From NCBI RefSeq assembly GCF_019891175.1, contig NZ_CP072600.1, forward strand, positions 62,001 to 126,000: 64,000 nucleotides of DNA, given 5' to 3'. The notes under the pieces are model-generated. The model was not told the DNA's origin. It saw only the letters and a list, made by a program, of their open reading frames with translations, and searched no databases. How positions within the stretch are numbered: position 1 is the stretch's first letter; each line of letters starts with the position of its first letter. The DNA comes from Leptothermofonsia sichuanensis E412 (GTDB taxonomy: Bacteria; Cyanobacteriota; Cyanobacteriia; Leptolyngbyales; Leptolyngbyaceae). This document shows, in pieces, positions 55,808 through 64,000 of this stretch. The position numbers were made by a program, and so were the translations under genes.

Positions 55808-57046
55808 TTACCATTTTCCCTCTACCTCACGGGGATAAATCAACCATATTCGCTGGTAAGGATTGGTCAAGGTGCGAACCAGGGGAGACAGATTACTGAT
55901 TTCTTTCAGCCCTGTTGTGGTTTGGAGCTTAATTCCCTTCTGGTAGAGAGTATAACCCCGGCTAAAGGAAACTTCAATACCAGCATAGTAGGGCGCTTCT
56001 AACCTGGCTTCCGTCAGCCAGTAATGAACCTTGTGTAGCAGAGTTTTCTGTTCTTTTTCAGACAGATGGGTGACATCCAGGGCTTTGAACAGGTCGCGGT
56101 CAATAAAGCGACGACACAGATCCGCCAGAACCGGATCGGCATTCGTTTGCCAGCGTTGCATGTGGTAAAGGAAAATACCATCATCGGCAGCCAGGTAGTG
56201 CTCCAGAGATAGCTGGTCACAGTCCTGACTGAACCAGGCAGTGACGGTTTCATCCGCCTGTAATTCCCCGATTTGCAGCAACTTCCGCGCCCGGTTCATT
56301 GCCTGTGCCAGGATCCAGGAGGCCGCAATGTTCTTGGGATGGTTGTAGACCTGGGCATACATGAAGTAGCGAACAATCAAATAATGCTCAACGGCTGCCA
56401 TGCCCTTGTGCGCAACGACAAGCTGCTGGCTGACGGGGTCATAGCGGAGTGCCATCAAAATCCGATCCAGGTCAATTCTGCCGTAGGATGCCCCTGTGAA
56501 ATAGCTGTCCCGCATCAGATAGTCGAGGCGATCGCAGTCAAGCTGGCTGGTCACTAACTGCCAGACCAGGGGGACGGGATGTTTTTTCAGGTAAACCTGG
56601 ATTACCTGCTCCAGTAAATCTGGCTGAAAGCCATCCAGTTCCCGCCGGATGGGAAGGTGTTCTTGCAGAATACGGCGCGTCCAATGTTCATGATGGCTGT
56701 CAAATACCTCTTCTCCAGTATGGCTGAAGGGACCATGACCCAGGTCATGCAGCAGGGCAGCACAAAGGACTACCGGGCGATAGGGCTGAATTTGGGGATA
56801 TTGGGCAGCTATGCGATCAAAGGCCCGACGGGCGATCGCCATCACCCCCAGAGAATGGGTGAATCGGGAACTTTCAGCGCCGTGAAACGTGAGGCTGGCA
56901 GGTCCCAGTTGCCGCACTCGCCGCAACCGCTGAAAGGCTGGAGTGTCAATCAAGCGGATCAGGAGGGACTCTGTTGGGTCGCTGTTGTTGAGGGCGATCG
57001 CCCCGTGGAGAGGGTCATGGTAAATCCGCTCAGTATTAGGGAGCAC
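55808..57046 (-). CDS. HD-domain phosphohydrolase (SAMHD1/YwfO-like)
   Basis: 412 residues. The metal-binding H...HD...D set is visible: RFTHSLGVMAIARR, LLHDLGHGPFSHTGE and QLDCDRLDYLMRD. The beginning RIYHDPLHGAIALN and the segment RLRRVRQLGPASLTFHGAES are typical of bacterial dNTP triphosphohydrolase-like HD proteins. Substrate is probably a nucleotide. It overlaps the upstream protease gene by 11 bp and is followed at 3 bp by the cyclase gene, so the three form one minus-strand operon. Confidence 0.87.
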   Translation of the reverse strand: MLPNTERIYHDPLHGAIALNNSDPTESLLIRLIDTPAFQRLRRVRQLGPASLTFHGAESSRFTHSLGVMAIARRAFDRIAAQYPQIQPYRPVVLCAALLHDLGHGPFSHTGEEVFDSHHEHWTRRILQEHLPIRRELDGFQPDLLEQVIQVYLKKHPVPLVWQLVTSQLDCDRLDYLMRDSYFTGASYGRIDLDRILMALRYDPVSQQLVVAHKGMAAVEHYLIVRYFMYAQVYNHPKNIAASWILAQAMNRARKLLQIGELQADETVTAWFSQDCDQLSLEHYLAADDGIFLYHMQRWQTNADPVLADLCRRFIDRDLFKALDVTHLSEKEQKTLLHKVHYWLTEARLEAPYYAGIEVSFSRGYTLYQKGIKLQTTTGLKEISNLSPLVRTLTNPYQRIWLIYPREVEGKW

Positions 57047-58295
57047 CAGCCGCCACCATTGAATTTGTCGTCAGCAGTTCTACGGCAGTGGTATACTGAC
57101 GGTCGTCCCGGGTTCCCACCTGGTCACTCCGGATATCATCCAGGGGAACCACCACATCAGGAGTAATCCCCGACTTGTTAATATCCATATGATTGGGTGT
57201 TTCGTATCGAGCCACGGTTACTGCCAGCCCGGATCCATCCGATAAATCAAACAGGGATTGGATCAAGCCTTTGCCAAAAGTTTTTTCACCCAGAATAATG
57301 GCGCGTCCATTGTCCTTTAAGGCACCTGCCAGAATTTCACTGGCACTGGCGGTTCCCTGATTCACCAGTACAACCAGAGGATCATTGGTCAAAGCCCGAC
57401 CCAGGGCTTCAAAACTACCCAAAACGCCCTGGCGGTTTACGGTATAAACAATCGGTCCCTGCTCCAGCCAGAAACGAGCAATCTCAATGCCCGACTGCAA
57501 TAGTCCCCCTGGATTGCTCCGCAGATCCAGGATATAGGCCTCCGCTCCCTGGCGCTCCAGCCGATCAATGGCATGGGCAACTTCGGCAGTGGCATTTGCG
57601 TTAAACTGACTCAGTCGAATATAGCCAATTTTTTTAGGTTCCTGGCTACCCGTCATGGGTTCTGTCCTCAGATCCGCAATGACAGGGTTGAGGGCGATGC
57701 GATCGCGCACAACCTGAATATCCGTAGGATGCTTACCTGCCCGCTCTACAGTGAGCGTCACCTGGCTGCCAATCGCTCCCCGCATTCGGTCTGCCGCCTC
57801 ATCCAGGGATAACCCTTCCGTTGGAATACCGTCAATCTTTAAGATAGTGTCCGCTGGCTGAATGCCCGCCTTATCCGCAGGAGAACCCGCGATCGGGGCA
57901 ATGACAGTTAACTTGCCCTTCTCGCCATCCAGGGCAATTTGTAACCCAACCCCAGTCAACTCTCCAGAAGTACTGGTCTGTAGATTTCGATACTGGTCCG
58001 GCTTGAGCAGGCGAGTAAACGGGTCATCCAGACTCGCCAGCATTTGCTGAATCGCCTCGTAGGTTTGCTCCCGATTTTCCAGCGGTTTCTTTAAGAGCCG
58101 CTCCCGTACCAGCCACCAGTTCTGGTGGTTAAAGCTGTCATCAACGTAAGCGCGGTCAACAATGCGCCAAACTTCCGATAAAAATTTTTGCTCATCTGTG
58201 AGCGCGAAAGCTGGAGACGCAAACGTTCCCAACCCGATCACAGCCCACAGGAATACAAGGATGAGTTGCTTAAACCAAAAATTATGTTTTCCCAT
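57036..58295 (-). CDS. ctpA: Carboxyl-terminal processing peptidase (S41, CtpA type)
   Basis: 419 residues. Signal peptide (FLWAVIGLGTFASPAFA), N-terminal helical domain, PDZ domain (GVGLQIALDGEKGKLTVIAP) and tail-specific protease domain with catalytic Ser in NQGTASASEILAGALKDNGR and Lys in LGEKTFGKGLIQS. CtpA in the lumen trims the C-terminus of the photosystem II D1 precursor; paralogues CtpB and CtpC exist, so the letter is a best guess from length and PDZ sequence. First gene of the operon with the HD and cyclase genes, an unusual grouping. Confidence 0.85.
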   Translation of the reverse strand: MGKHNFWFKQLILVFLWAVIGLGTFASPAFALTDEQKFLSEVWRIVDRAYVDDSFNHQNWWLVRERLLKKPLENREQTYEAIQQMLASLDDPFTRLLKPDQYRNLQTSTSGELTGVGLQIALDGEKGKLTVIAPIAGSPADKAGIQPADTILKIDGIPTEGLSLDEAADRMRGAIGSQVTLTVERAGKHPTDIQVVRDRIALNPVIADLRTEPMTGSQEPKKIGYIRLSQFNANATAEVAHAIDRLERQGAEAYILDLRSNPGGLLQSGIEIARFWLEQGPIVYTVNRQGVLGSFEALGRALTNDPLVVLVNQGTASASEILAGALKDNGRAIILGEKTFGKGLIQSLFDLSDGSGLAVTVARYETPNHMDINKSGITPDVVVPLDDIRSDQVGTRDDRQYTTAVELLTTNSMVAAGAP

Positions 58296-58425
58296 AGAAA
58301 CTAATCTTAACGTCAGTTTATCAAAGTTTGCTAGGGGAACCGGAAATTGGTGCAGCTAAACTTGGTTCTGCAATTAAATGGCCCAGGCTGGTCCGGGGCG
58401 GGTGGTGTTGGATTCAAGGGTTGAC

Positions 58426-58454
58426 AAAAAGGGAAGCACCATGCATCCCTTTTT
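58426..58454 (-). terminator. Rho-independent terminator after hemB
   Basis: AAAAAGGGA, 11-nt loop, TCCCTTTTT: a 9-bp stem 21 bp past the hemB stop on the minus strand. The terminal A/U pairs supply a U-tract on both strands, so it could work in both directions. Confidence 0.7.
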
Positions 58455-58474
58455 GGTGAAGATCCTGATTAAGT

Positions 58475-59458
58475 TCAGGTGCCCAACCAGCGGGCAGCAT
58501 CCTTCGCATGGTAGGTCAGGATTAAGTCAGTCCCTGCGCGCTTAAAACTGGTCAGAGTTTCCAGCACAATTCGCTCTTCGTCAACCCAACCGTTGAGTGC
58601 CGCCGCTTTGACCATCGAGTATTCACCTGACACGTTGTAGGCGGCTACGGGCAAATTACAGGCTTGCTTTACCTGCCAGATAATATCCATGTAAGCCAGG
58701 GCAGGCTTCACCATGAGCATATCAGCCCCTTCCGCAATGTCCAGTTCGATTTCTTTGAGCGCTTCCCGGCTGTTGCCAGGATCCATCTGGTACGTGCGGC
58801 GATCGCCAAACTGAGGGGCAGACTCTGCCGCATCCCGGAAAGGACCATAGTAAGACGATGCATACTTGGCGGCATAGGACAGAATAGGGGTGTCCTGGAA
58901 TCCAGCCTCATCCAGCCCGGCCCGAATCGCCTGCACAAAGCCATCCATCATCCCCGATGGAGCAATAATGTCAGCCCCCGCCTTTGCCTGAGAAACAGCT
59001 GTTTTCTTCAGTAATTCCAGGGTGGGATCGTTTAGTACTCGTCCGGTCAGATCTCCCACCTCCAGATAGCCACAGTGGCCGTGGGTAGTGTATTCACACA
59101 GGCAGGTATCCGCAATAATAATCAGATCGGGGACTGCTTCTTTAACGGCGGTTGCAGCTTTTTGGACAATTCCGCAATCGTGCCATGCCCCCGTAGCATC
59201 CGTATCTTTGTCTGCCGGGATGCCGAACAGAATAATGGCGGGAATGCCCAGATCGTAAACTTCCTTGGCTTCCTCAACGATCTTATCTACCGACAGTTGA
59301 AACACTCCCGGCATCGATCGCACTTCATTTGCAATCCCCTGCCCTGGAACCGCAAACAGGGGGTAGATGAGATCACTGGTGGTCAAAACCGTTTCGCGCA
59401 CCATCCGACGAAGCTGGGGATGGCTGCGGAGACGACGGGGACGGTGTGTTGGAAACAT
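58475..59458 (-). CDS. hemB: Porphobilinogen synthase
   Basis: Condenses two 5-aminolevulinates into porphobilinogen for haem, chlorophyll and bilins. About 327 residues when started at 59458 ([14 protein letters not shown]), the normal length; an ATG at 59524 would add 22 atypical residues. The Schiff-base lysine is in [12 protein letters not shown] and the second lysine region in [17 protein letters not shown]. The metal loop [15 protein letters not shown] has three cysteines, i.e. a zinc-type site; many cyanobacterial and plant enzymes instead use an Asp-rich Mg site, so the metal is worth noting. Confidence 0.95.
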   Translation of the reverse strand: MFPTHRPRRLRSHPQLRRMVRETVLTTSDLIYPLFAVPGQGIANEVRSMPGVFQLSVDKIVEEAKEVYDLGIPAIILFGIPADKDTDATGAWHDCGIVQKAATAVKEAVPDLIIIADTCLCEYTTHGHCGYLEVGDLTGRVLNDPTLELLKKTAVSQAKAGADIIAPSGMMDGFVQAIRAGLDEAGFQDTPILSYAAKYASSYYGPFRDAAESAPQFGDRRTYQMDPGNSREALKEIELDIAEGADMLMVKPALAYMDIIWQVKQACNLPVAAYNVSGEYSMVKAAALNGWVDEERIVLETLTSFKRAGTDLILTYHAKDAARWLGT

Positions 59459-59563
59459 AGGGACTGATAAAGAACTTCTTAAAAGTCTAAAACGTTCTGT
59501 TACCCGCCTACTCACCTGTTTCATTACGTTCTGTTGCGAAGCAGGGGAGAGAGGAGGGGGTTG

Positions 59564-60052
59564 TTAGTTGTTATCCGGTTGTTCGGGGTTGCGCTCCCAC
59601 TCTATCGTCTGCTGCCCCAACGCCGGGGTTTGTTCATAAGTAATCCCAGGATTACGATGGGCAACTACAAAACTTCTGTGTACCTTTTGGGTTTCTTGAG
59701 CTTTCCGGGGTTCTCTTGAGCACTCATCGATATGCAACTCCACTCCTTTCTCAAGGTCACTAATTTCGTCTTTTGAAGCGGATTCCTCAAGCGTTTGTCC
59801 CAGACCAGTTAATACGTAAGAAAGTCCTTCAATCCAATGTTGAAACTCACTGCCAATCTCCCTGCGTTTTTGGAGAATGCATGGCTCAAGTACGATCGCA
59901 TTTCGAAGCAACTTTTCGGAAGCATCCTTATCCTTATTCTTCATTTCGCGATCGCTAAAATATGCTGCGATGCCGAGATTGTGTAGTAAGCCAAATGAGT
60001 AGATATAATCGGGTTTCTTTTGGCAAAAAGCATTAATGGCTTGAATGGTTTG
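59564..60052 (-). pseudogene. Decayed TPR-like gene fragment
   Basis: The minus-strand frame is open from a stop at 60053-60055 and reads QTIQAINAFCQKKPDYIYSF, then LLHNLGIAAYFSDREMKNKD, through LLRNAIVLEPCILQKRREIG, before a low-quality charged tail that ends at 59564. The first part is clearly like a tetratricopeptide unit with a P-D-Y boundary, yet there is no start codon before the internal ATG at 59944. Probably an N-terminally truncated remnant; the 126-residue ORF from 59944 alone could still be expressed. Confidence 0.42.
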
Positions 60053-60603
60053 TTAAGTTCTTCTGAATCCCATATCTGTGTTATATCCCTCTTTAATCAC
60101 ACTTGAAGCAGATCAATTCTGAAAATACCTCGTTTCCACGGTTCTGCCTGGAAACGGCAAATCTGAGGCTCTGCCTCAAGTAAACCTGAAAGGATGGAGA
60201 GCCTCTGAACCTCCGTTCCAGGCTGGAAGCCTGGAACAGGGGTTGGTTATAAATTTTTCCAGCAGAAGCGACAGAAGAGGGATATAGCGTTAAACTTCCT
60301 CAGTCTGGATTTGAGCTTTGTCCATTGGGGCTTTTCGGATAGGCTTTTAGTGTGCTTTGTGTCTTTGTGGTTCAACCTGAAACTGGCAGGTTTTTGTCGG
60401 CACCTGCACCAGGTTGATGCGATCGCCCAAGGCTTCATGCCGGTTAGCTAGAAGAATCGGGATTTTGGTGACGGGTAAACCTTTCCCGGCTGGAGCAGAC
60501 TTGTTCATCCTGCAAAAGCAAAGCAAGCCTGACCCCCATATCCACAAATATATCTGACCACTTGATGAGTGGCACCTGGCTGAAAATCGCTAACAACAAT
60601 AAC
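60053..60603. other. Intergenic region between ftsZ and the TPR remnant
   Basis: 551 bp. Holds a GTTCCAGGCTGGAAGCCTGG / TCTGAGGCTCTGCCTCAAG repeat cluster (60140-60240) common in cyanobacterial spacers, the inverted CCTATCCGAAAAG repeat (60292-60350) and a TTTGTGTCTTTGTGGTTCAA fragment. No gene seen. Confidence 0.6.
60292..60350 (-). repeat. CCTATCCGAAAAG repeat, inverted copy
   Basis: Minus strand reads AAAAGCCTATCCGAAAAGCC and later AATCCAGACTGAGGAAGTTT, matching 52336-52408. Confidence 0.68.
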
Positions 60604-61872
60604 CTACCGGGGGGGACGCCGCCGCTGAAGGAATTCCGGAATGTCAAGTCCTGGTGGTCTGCCCTTAGGTTCAGGGGTAGGGGGGGGAGGAACCGGGGTA
60701 CCCATTGGAGGGGGGGCTACTCGTCTCATACTGGTGGGTTTAGAAAGACTGGGAGCACGGGTTTCACCTGTAAAGCCTGTTGCGATCACCGTGATCCGAA
60801 TTTCCCCCTGCAAACGCTCATCTAGCACCGCACCAAAGATAATATTGGCTTCGGGATCAACCACTTCATAAATGATCTCTGCCGCTGCGTTCACCTCATG
60901 CAGGGTCAGATCATGACCGCCCGTAATGTTGAAAACAACACCCCTGGCACCCTCAATCGATGATTCCAGCAGAGGAGAGGATATAGAAGCCATTGCCGCC
61001 TCTCTTGCTCTGGACTTGCCTGAGCCAACACCGATCCCCATCAAGGCTGAACCTGCATCTGCCATCACAGCCCGGACATCCGCAAAGTCTACATTCACCA
61101 GGCCGGGGACAGTGATGATGTCTGATATACCCTGAACGCCCTGGCGCAGGATATCATCTGCAACTCGAAAGGCTTCTTGAACAGGAGTTTGCTCCGAAAT
61201 TACCGATAGCAATTTGTCGTTTGGAATAATAATCAGCGTATCCACCCGACTTTGCAGGGCAGCGATCCCCTCCTCTGCCTGACTGGTGCGCCGCCTGCCT
61301 TCAAAATTGAAAGGACGGGTCACCACACCAACGGTCAGCGCTCCAATTTCCTTAGCAACTTCTGCCACAATAGGGGCAGCTCCTGTGCCTGTTCCACCCC
61401 CCATACCGGCGGTGATGAATACCAGGTCTGAGTCCTCCAGCGCACTGGCAATTTCATCGCGGGACTCCTCTGCCGCTTTCTGCCCGATCGCCGGATTTCC
61501 GCCCGCACCCAGACCTCTGGTTAACTTCTGCCCCATCTGGAGGCGATGGGTTGCCGCAGAGTGGGTCAACGCCTGAGCGTCTGTATTAATCGACCAGAAC
61601 TCCACCCCTGACACTTCGCTGGCAACCATGCGGTTGACCGCATTGCCGCCACCGCCGCCCACACCAATCACCTTAATCTTGGCTACGCTACTTGGCACAA
61701 TTTCACCACTCCTTGATTCTTCCCCAGGCATACTTTTTGTACTTGAAGATTGACTTAAGTGTAGTCCGGAGTTGCCAAGGGGGTTAGAAGCGTTCATTGC
61801 CATTGAAAAGTCAGATTGTTCTTCAGCGTTGGAGCCGTCGTGGGCGTGATCTAAATTATTATTAAGTGTCAT
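60604..61872 (-). CDS. ftsZ: Cell division protein FtsZ
   Basis: Tubulin-like GTPase that forms the division ring. 422 residues: a 65-residue Ser-rich N-terminal extension usual in cyanobacteria, GTP-binding [17 protein letters not shown], tubulin signature [18 protein letters not shown], and synergy loop [12 protein letters not shown]. Pro-rich linker with repeated PPP/PTP, and the C-terminal peptide [13 protein letters not shown] that binds membrane tethers. Start at 61872 ([11 protein letters not shown]) is the first ATG. Follows ftsQ after 339 bp that contain a repeat, so it may have its own promoter. Confidence 0.97.
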   Translation of the reverse strand: MTLNNNLDHAHDGSNAEEQSDFSMAMNASNPLGNSGLHLSQSSSTKSMPGEESRSGEIVPSSVAKIKVIGVGGGGGNAVNRMVASEVSGVEFWSINTDAQALTHSAATHRLQMGQKLTRGLGAGGNPAIGQKAAEESRDEIASALEDSDLVFITAGMGGGTGTGAAPIVAEVAKEIGALTVGVVTRPFNFEGRRRTSQAEEGIAALQSRVDTLIIIPNDKLLSVISEQTPVQEAFRVADDILRQGVQGISDIITVPGLVNVDFADVRAVMADAGSALMGIGVGSGKSRAREAAMASISSPLLESSIEGARGVVFNITGGHDLTLHEVNAAAEIIYEVVDPEANIIFGAVLDERLQGEIRITVIATGFTGETRAPSLSKPTSMRRVAPPPMGTPVPPPPTPEPKGRPPGLDIPEFLQRRRPPR

Positions 61873-62211
61873 GGAATAGCAGCCAGTTTACTATTAAGCG
61901 TCGTTAGCATTCAACCGTTGGCAGAAATGCAATGAGTATTTCAACCTTACCAACCCTAGACCTTGTCAACTATAGGGTAAGTCTTTCAAAAAACCAACAA
62001 TAGTGGCAGATTTGCAACAGCTTTAAACGTCTATTCTAATCTGACGGCTCAAAGGCGTTAGATCGGATTCGTCTTGTTGCCAGCCTCTAATGCTCTTAGA
62101 CCTGGAAAGCGAGTGTTCTGGCTGGAAGATTTGGCGGGTTGTAGACCCTTAGAATTTAACCAGAATCAACTTTCCAGTGCCCGGTAGTCCGTCAACATTC
62201 AATTTGATAGA
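61873..62211. other. ftsQ-ftsZ spacer
   Basis: 339 bp. Half is the 110-bp repeat (62113-62217). The AT-rich part nearer ftsZ (61880-62060) probably holds an ftsZ promoter; no hexamers called. Confidence 0.5.
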
Positions 62212-62217
62212 CTACTG
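62113..62217 (+). repeat. 110-bp repeat, copy 2 of 2, overlapping the ftsQ stop
   Basis: GTGTTCTGGCTGGAAGATTT at the left to AATTTGATAGACTACTGG at the right; the last bases include the ftsQ stop codon. Partner at 51515-51620. Confidence 0.7.
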
Positions 62218-63093
62218 GTCAGTGTCTGCTTTAACCGGGTCTTTAGGTTGGGTCATCTGGGCAACGGGGGCGTCTGGATTACGCAAATCAATATAAGTGA
62301 TTTGACTGAAGCTCGGGTGGGACTTGAGTTTTCGCATCTGGTCTAAGACACTGAGTTGATAGCTGAACTGGGAATCGTAGGAACCGAGATGCACAACCCC
62401 CAGTTCCGTCTTTAGTATCAGGTTAGTGGGATCTCGCCAGTCAATCTCGGAGATTTTAACCGGGCTGTTACCAACTTCCTGATAAAGTTTTGACCAATAA
62501 GGATGATACTGCTGAAAACTACCGATAATCTTCAGAGATGGCATCTTCAAAGACTGATTGAGAGAAGTATAAAGCTCTAACGGAATCCATAGTCCTTTCT
62601 CATCCAGCAACCCAACGGTTGGTGCAGCCCCCTTAGTCTTTGCGCCGGGCAAGGCGGCTCTATTGGGAGCCGTCAAGCGGGGATCAGGAACTGACTGGAC
62701 AGCGATCGCCACGGGGAAGCGCTCTTTCACCTGAACAATCAGACTGGGTGGAAAAAGCTGACGGCTGATGGTCACCTCTGCGATCGGTGCTTTTGCCTTC
62801 AGGGTATCCGCAATCTGCTGCGGTTCTACCCGCAGTAATGACTGTGGGTAGGGGATTGGGAGCAGAGTCTGGATGGTTTGGGCTGGCAGGTAGTGATTAC
62901 CCTGAATGATGACTTGCTCTGGGCGACGAATGACCCAGGCGGGTAGGGTTGCCACCCAAAACAACCCTCCTGCCAGGCTACTCACAGCCAGCACCCTCCA
63001 GACGGTTTGAAGAAACCTGACTCGTCGGCGAAAACGAAGTTGTTGCCGACGTTGAGCTAATTCTGTTTGCGAGACTGACACAATACCTGTCAT
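62212..63093 (-). CDS. ftsQ: Cell division protein FtsQ
   Basis: 293 residues. A basic cytoplasmic stub (ELAQRRQQLRFRRRVRFLQ), one membrane span (VWRVLAVSSLAGGLFWVATL), a POTRA domain (VIRRPEQVIIQGNHYLPAQT) and the FtsQ beta domain ending SHPSFSQITYIDLRNPDAPV. It links early ring proteins to the septal wall machinery. Upstream of ftsZ, as usual in cyanobacteria. The final codons and the stop fall at the edge of a dispersed repeat, which may have altered the C-terminus. Confidence 0.92.
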   Translation of the reverse strand: MTGIVSVSQTELAQRRQQLRFRRRVRFLQTVWRVLAVSSLAGGLFWVATLPAWVIRRPEQVIIQGNHYLPAQTIQTLLPIPYPQSLLRVEPQQIADTLKAKAPIAEVTISRQLFPPSLIVQVKERFPVAIAVQSVPDPRLTAPNRAALPGAKTKGAAPTVGLLDEKGLWIPLELYTSLNQSLKMPSLKIIGSFQQYHPYWSKLYQEVGNSPVKISEIDWRDPTNLILKTELGVVHLGSYDSQFSYQLSVLDQMRKLKSHPSFSQITYIDLRNPDAPVAQMTQPKDPVKADTDQ

Positions 63094-63236
63094 CCGGGTT
63101 TCCCAACGGTTGCCCTAAATCTATTGCCGTAAATTATTGCCCTAAATTTATTTAGGATAGTTCCTTAACATACCTGACTTTTAGGGGGGCGTCTCAGGTA
63201 TCAGCGGAATTTATAATCTTTTCTATATTCACGGGC

Positions 63237-63261
63237 AAAAAAAAGCAGCCGAATGGCTGCT
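63237..63261 (-). terminator. Strong rho-independent terminator on the minus strand
   Basis: Minus strand AGCAGCC, loop ATTC, GGCTGCT, then eight T. No protein gene ends close by: the nearest upstream stop is 390 bp away (63654), so it may end a small RNA or a long 3' UTR. Confidence 0.8.
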
Positions 63262-63478
63262 GGTCAATTAGTGCATGAGGTGCGATTTAAGCTTATAGGG
63301 ATCAACGCTCAGGGAATGCCTGGTTTCAGTTTCTGATACCACTTGCAGGGGACAATGGGGAAACCGTCACACCGATTCAGGTCAATCGTTTGAATCTCCG
63401 CCAGACTGTAGACAACTAAGCGTTTAACTGTCTCAACTGCCCCACAGAGTCTCGCCTGAGGGGCAATTTATTTTGGAA
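63262..63478. ncRNA. Candidate structured small RNA, strand and class unresolved
   Basis: A repeat-free 217-bp segment with a minus-strand terminator on one side and, on the plus strand, TGCCCC...GGGGCA (17-nt loop) followed by ATTTATTTT at 63440-63475 on the other. Contains internal hairpins such as CAGGGAATGCCTG. Length would suit 6S RNA, but I could not establish the 6S fold, so no class is assigned. Confidence 0.3.
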
Positions 63479-63488
63479 AGGTAATTGC

Positions 63489-63586
63489 TCTATAAGCCCT
63501 TTTCAAGGGTGTGGCGTACAATAGAGTGCTTCGTACCCTATTGTACGCCACACCCCCGTACCTCACTTATATCGAGAAACGCTACA
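63489..63586. repeat. 100-bp hairpin element (MITE-like), copy 2
   Basis: CTATAAGCCCTTTTCAAGGG at the left, ATCGAGAAACGCTACA at the right. The core GTGTGGCGTACAATAGAGTGC pairs with GTACCCTATTGTACGCCACAC. See 49102-49201. Confidence 0.75.
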
Positions 63587-63658
63587 AAAGCCTATCCAAA
63601 AAGCCGTAAACGGCTAAATCTGGTACTAAACTCAGAAAGGTGTCAGATAGGCTTTAAA
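63586..63658 (+). repeat. CCTATCCGAAAAG repeat copy at the DUF4870 stop
   Basis: CAAAAGCCTATCCAAAAAGC at the left and AGATAGGCTTTAAAG at the right; the right end supplies the stop codon of the DUF4870 gene and the left end touches the hairpin element. Confidence 0.65.
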
Positions 63659-64000
63659 GTAACCGGAAAATGAATGGGTAGCGGAACGCCTGGTCTGGGG
63701 TGTTCAGGCAGTGAACAATAGCCCATGCCGTCAGCCCCCAGTGAACCAGCCACCAGATTCCACCTGCCAGTCCAAACGTAATGAAAGACAGCGGAATCAA
63801 GATTACCCCATACAGCCAGACATTGAAGTGAAAGTTAATGGCTTCCCTGGCATTGTCCTTGACGACGGGATCATTGGACACGAACAAAAGAGCAATCGGA
63901 ATCCCAATGGACACCAGCAGTCCACTGAAAAAGATTGACCCGTGAGCCAGAGCAGACAACAGTTTTCGTTTGTCAGGATCAAATACCTCAGGCGTTTGCA
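63654..64000 (-). CDS. DUF4870 family membrane protein, 5' end outside window
   Basis: At least 115 residues, reading on the minus strand QTPEVFDPDKRKLLSALAHG then three hydrophobic segments (SIFFSGLLVSIGIPIALLFV; FNVWLYGVILIPLSFITFGL; GGIWWLVHWGLTAWAIVHCL). The block DPVVKDNAREAINFHFNVW is the DUF4870 signature. The frame stays open to the window edge, so the true start is beyond 64000; the TTG at 63959 is internal. Function unknown; these small proteins are widespread in bacteria. Confidence 0.85.
   Translation of the reverse strand, partial: QTPEVFDPDKRKLLSALAHGSIFFSGLLVSIGIPIALLFVSNDPVVKDNAREAINFHFNVWLYGVILIPLSFITFGLAGGIWWLVHWGLTAWAIVHCLNTPDQAFRYPFIFRLL

Larger units (their letters stand above)
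63094..63653. other. Structured intergenic region
   Basis: 560 bp without a protein gene: terminator 63237-63261, a structured segment to 63478, the hairpin element 63489-63586 and a CCTATCCGAAAAG-type repeat 63586-63658. Confidence 0.6.

Noticed and set aside
59459-59524. 22-residue N-terminal extension of HemB
   Set aside because: Not part of the family and no ribosome site before it.
63262-63478. Firm call of 6S RNA
   Set aside because: Length and setting fit, but I could not pair the ends or find the central bubble convincingly.

Overview
The window is chromosomal DNA of a cyanobacterium, most likely a filamentous, gliding or hormogonium-forming type. The evidence is a photosystem I gene (psaM), a carboxysome-type beta carbonic anhydrase, a ferredoxin-thioredoxin reductase variable chain, a complete hmp-type pilus chemotaxis locus, ftsQ-ftsZ of cyanobacterial type, and very frequent GCGATCGC (HIP1) octamers inside and outside genes. 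No tRNA, rRNA, CRISPR array or prophage was recognised.

Layout. 1-8 kb: 3' end of adenylate kinase, polyphosphate kinase (minus), an IS630-family element with a frameshifted transposase, carbonic anhydrase, a DUF3611 membrane protein, catalase-peroxidase katG (minus). 8.7-12.5 kb: a tightly overlapping minus-strand trio of a small membrane protein, an asparagine-synthetase-like protein without the glutaminase cysteine, and a fold-type-III PLP-decarboxylase homologue that has lost its lysine, histidine and cysteine. 12.7-24 kb: a non-catalytic-looking M16 peptidase homologue, a pentapeptide-repeat protein, an orphan histidine kinase, a VOC protein, small hypotheticals, a response regulator, a membrane pseudokinase, lipA (minus) and a peroxiredoxin. 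24-27 kb: Ski2-like helicase and ftrV. 27.4-42 kb: hmpF (minus) divergent from hmpABCDE, encoding a PatA-like regulator, CheY, CheW, a methyl-accepting protein and a giant 2,010-residue CheA hybrid. 42-52 kb: FkbM methyltransferase, prohibitin, an FAD oxidoreductase, ndk, terC (minus), psaM, and a Mn2+ exporter (UPF0016) behind a clear yybP-ykoY manganese riboswitch, then a TPR protein. 52-64 kb: a membrane glycosyltransferase, the minus-strand operon ctpA-like / HD phosphohydrolase / adenylate cyclase, hemB, a decayed TPR gene, ftsQ-ftsZ, and a DUF4870 protein cut by the window end.

Genes that act together: hmpF with hmpA-E (control of type IV pilus motility); ftsQ with ftsZ (division); the riboswitch with the Mn2+ exporter, with terC of a related transport family 2 kb away. 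The 8.7-12.5 kb trio is the best candidate for an uncharacterised system: co-translated genes with an apparently intact ATP-amidotransferase site joined to a barrel whose PLP chemistry is gone but whose phosphate-binding motifs remain.

Intergenic space is crowded with short repeats. At least eight families were found by eye, including MITE-like elements whose terminal repeats match the resident IS630 copy and a 100-bp hairpin family whose stem changes in a compensatory way between copies.
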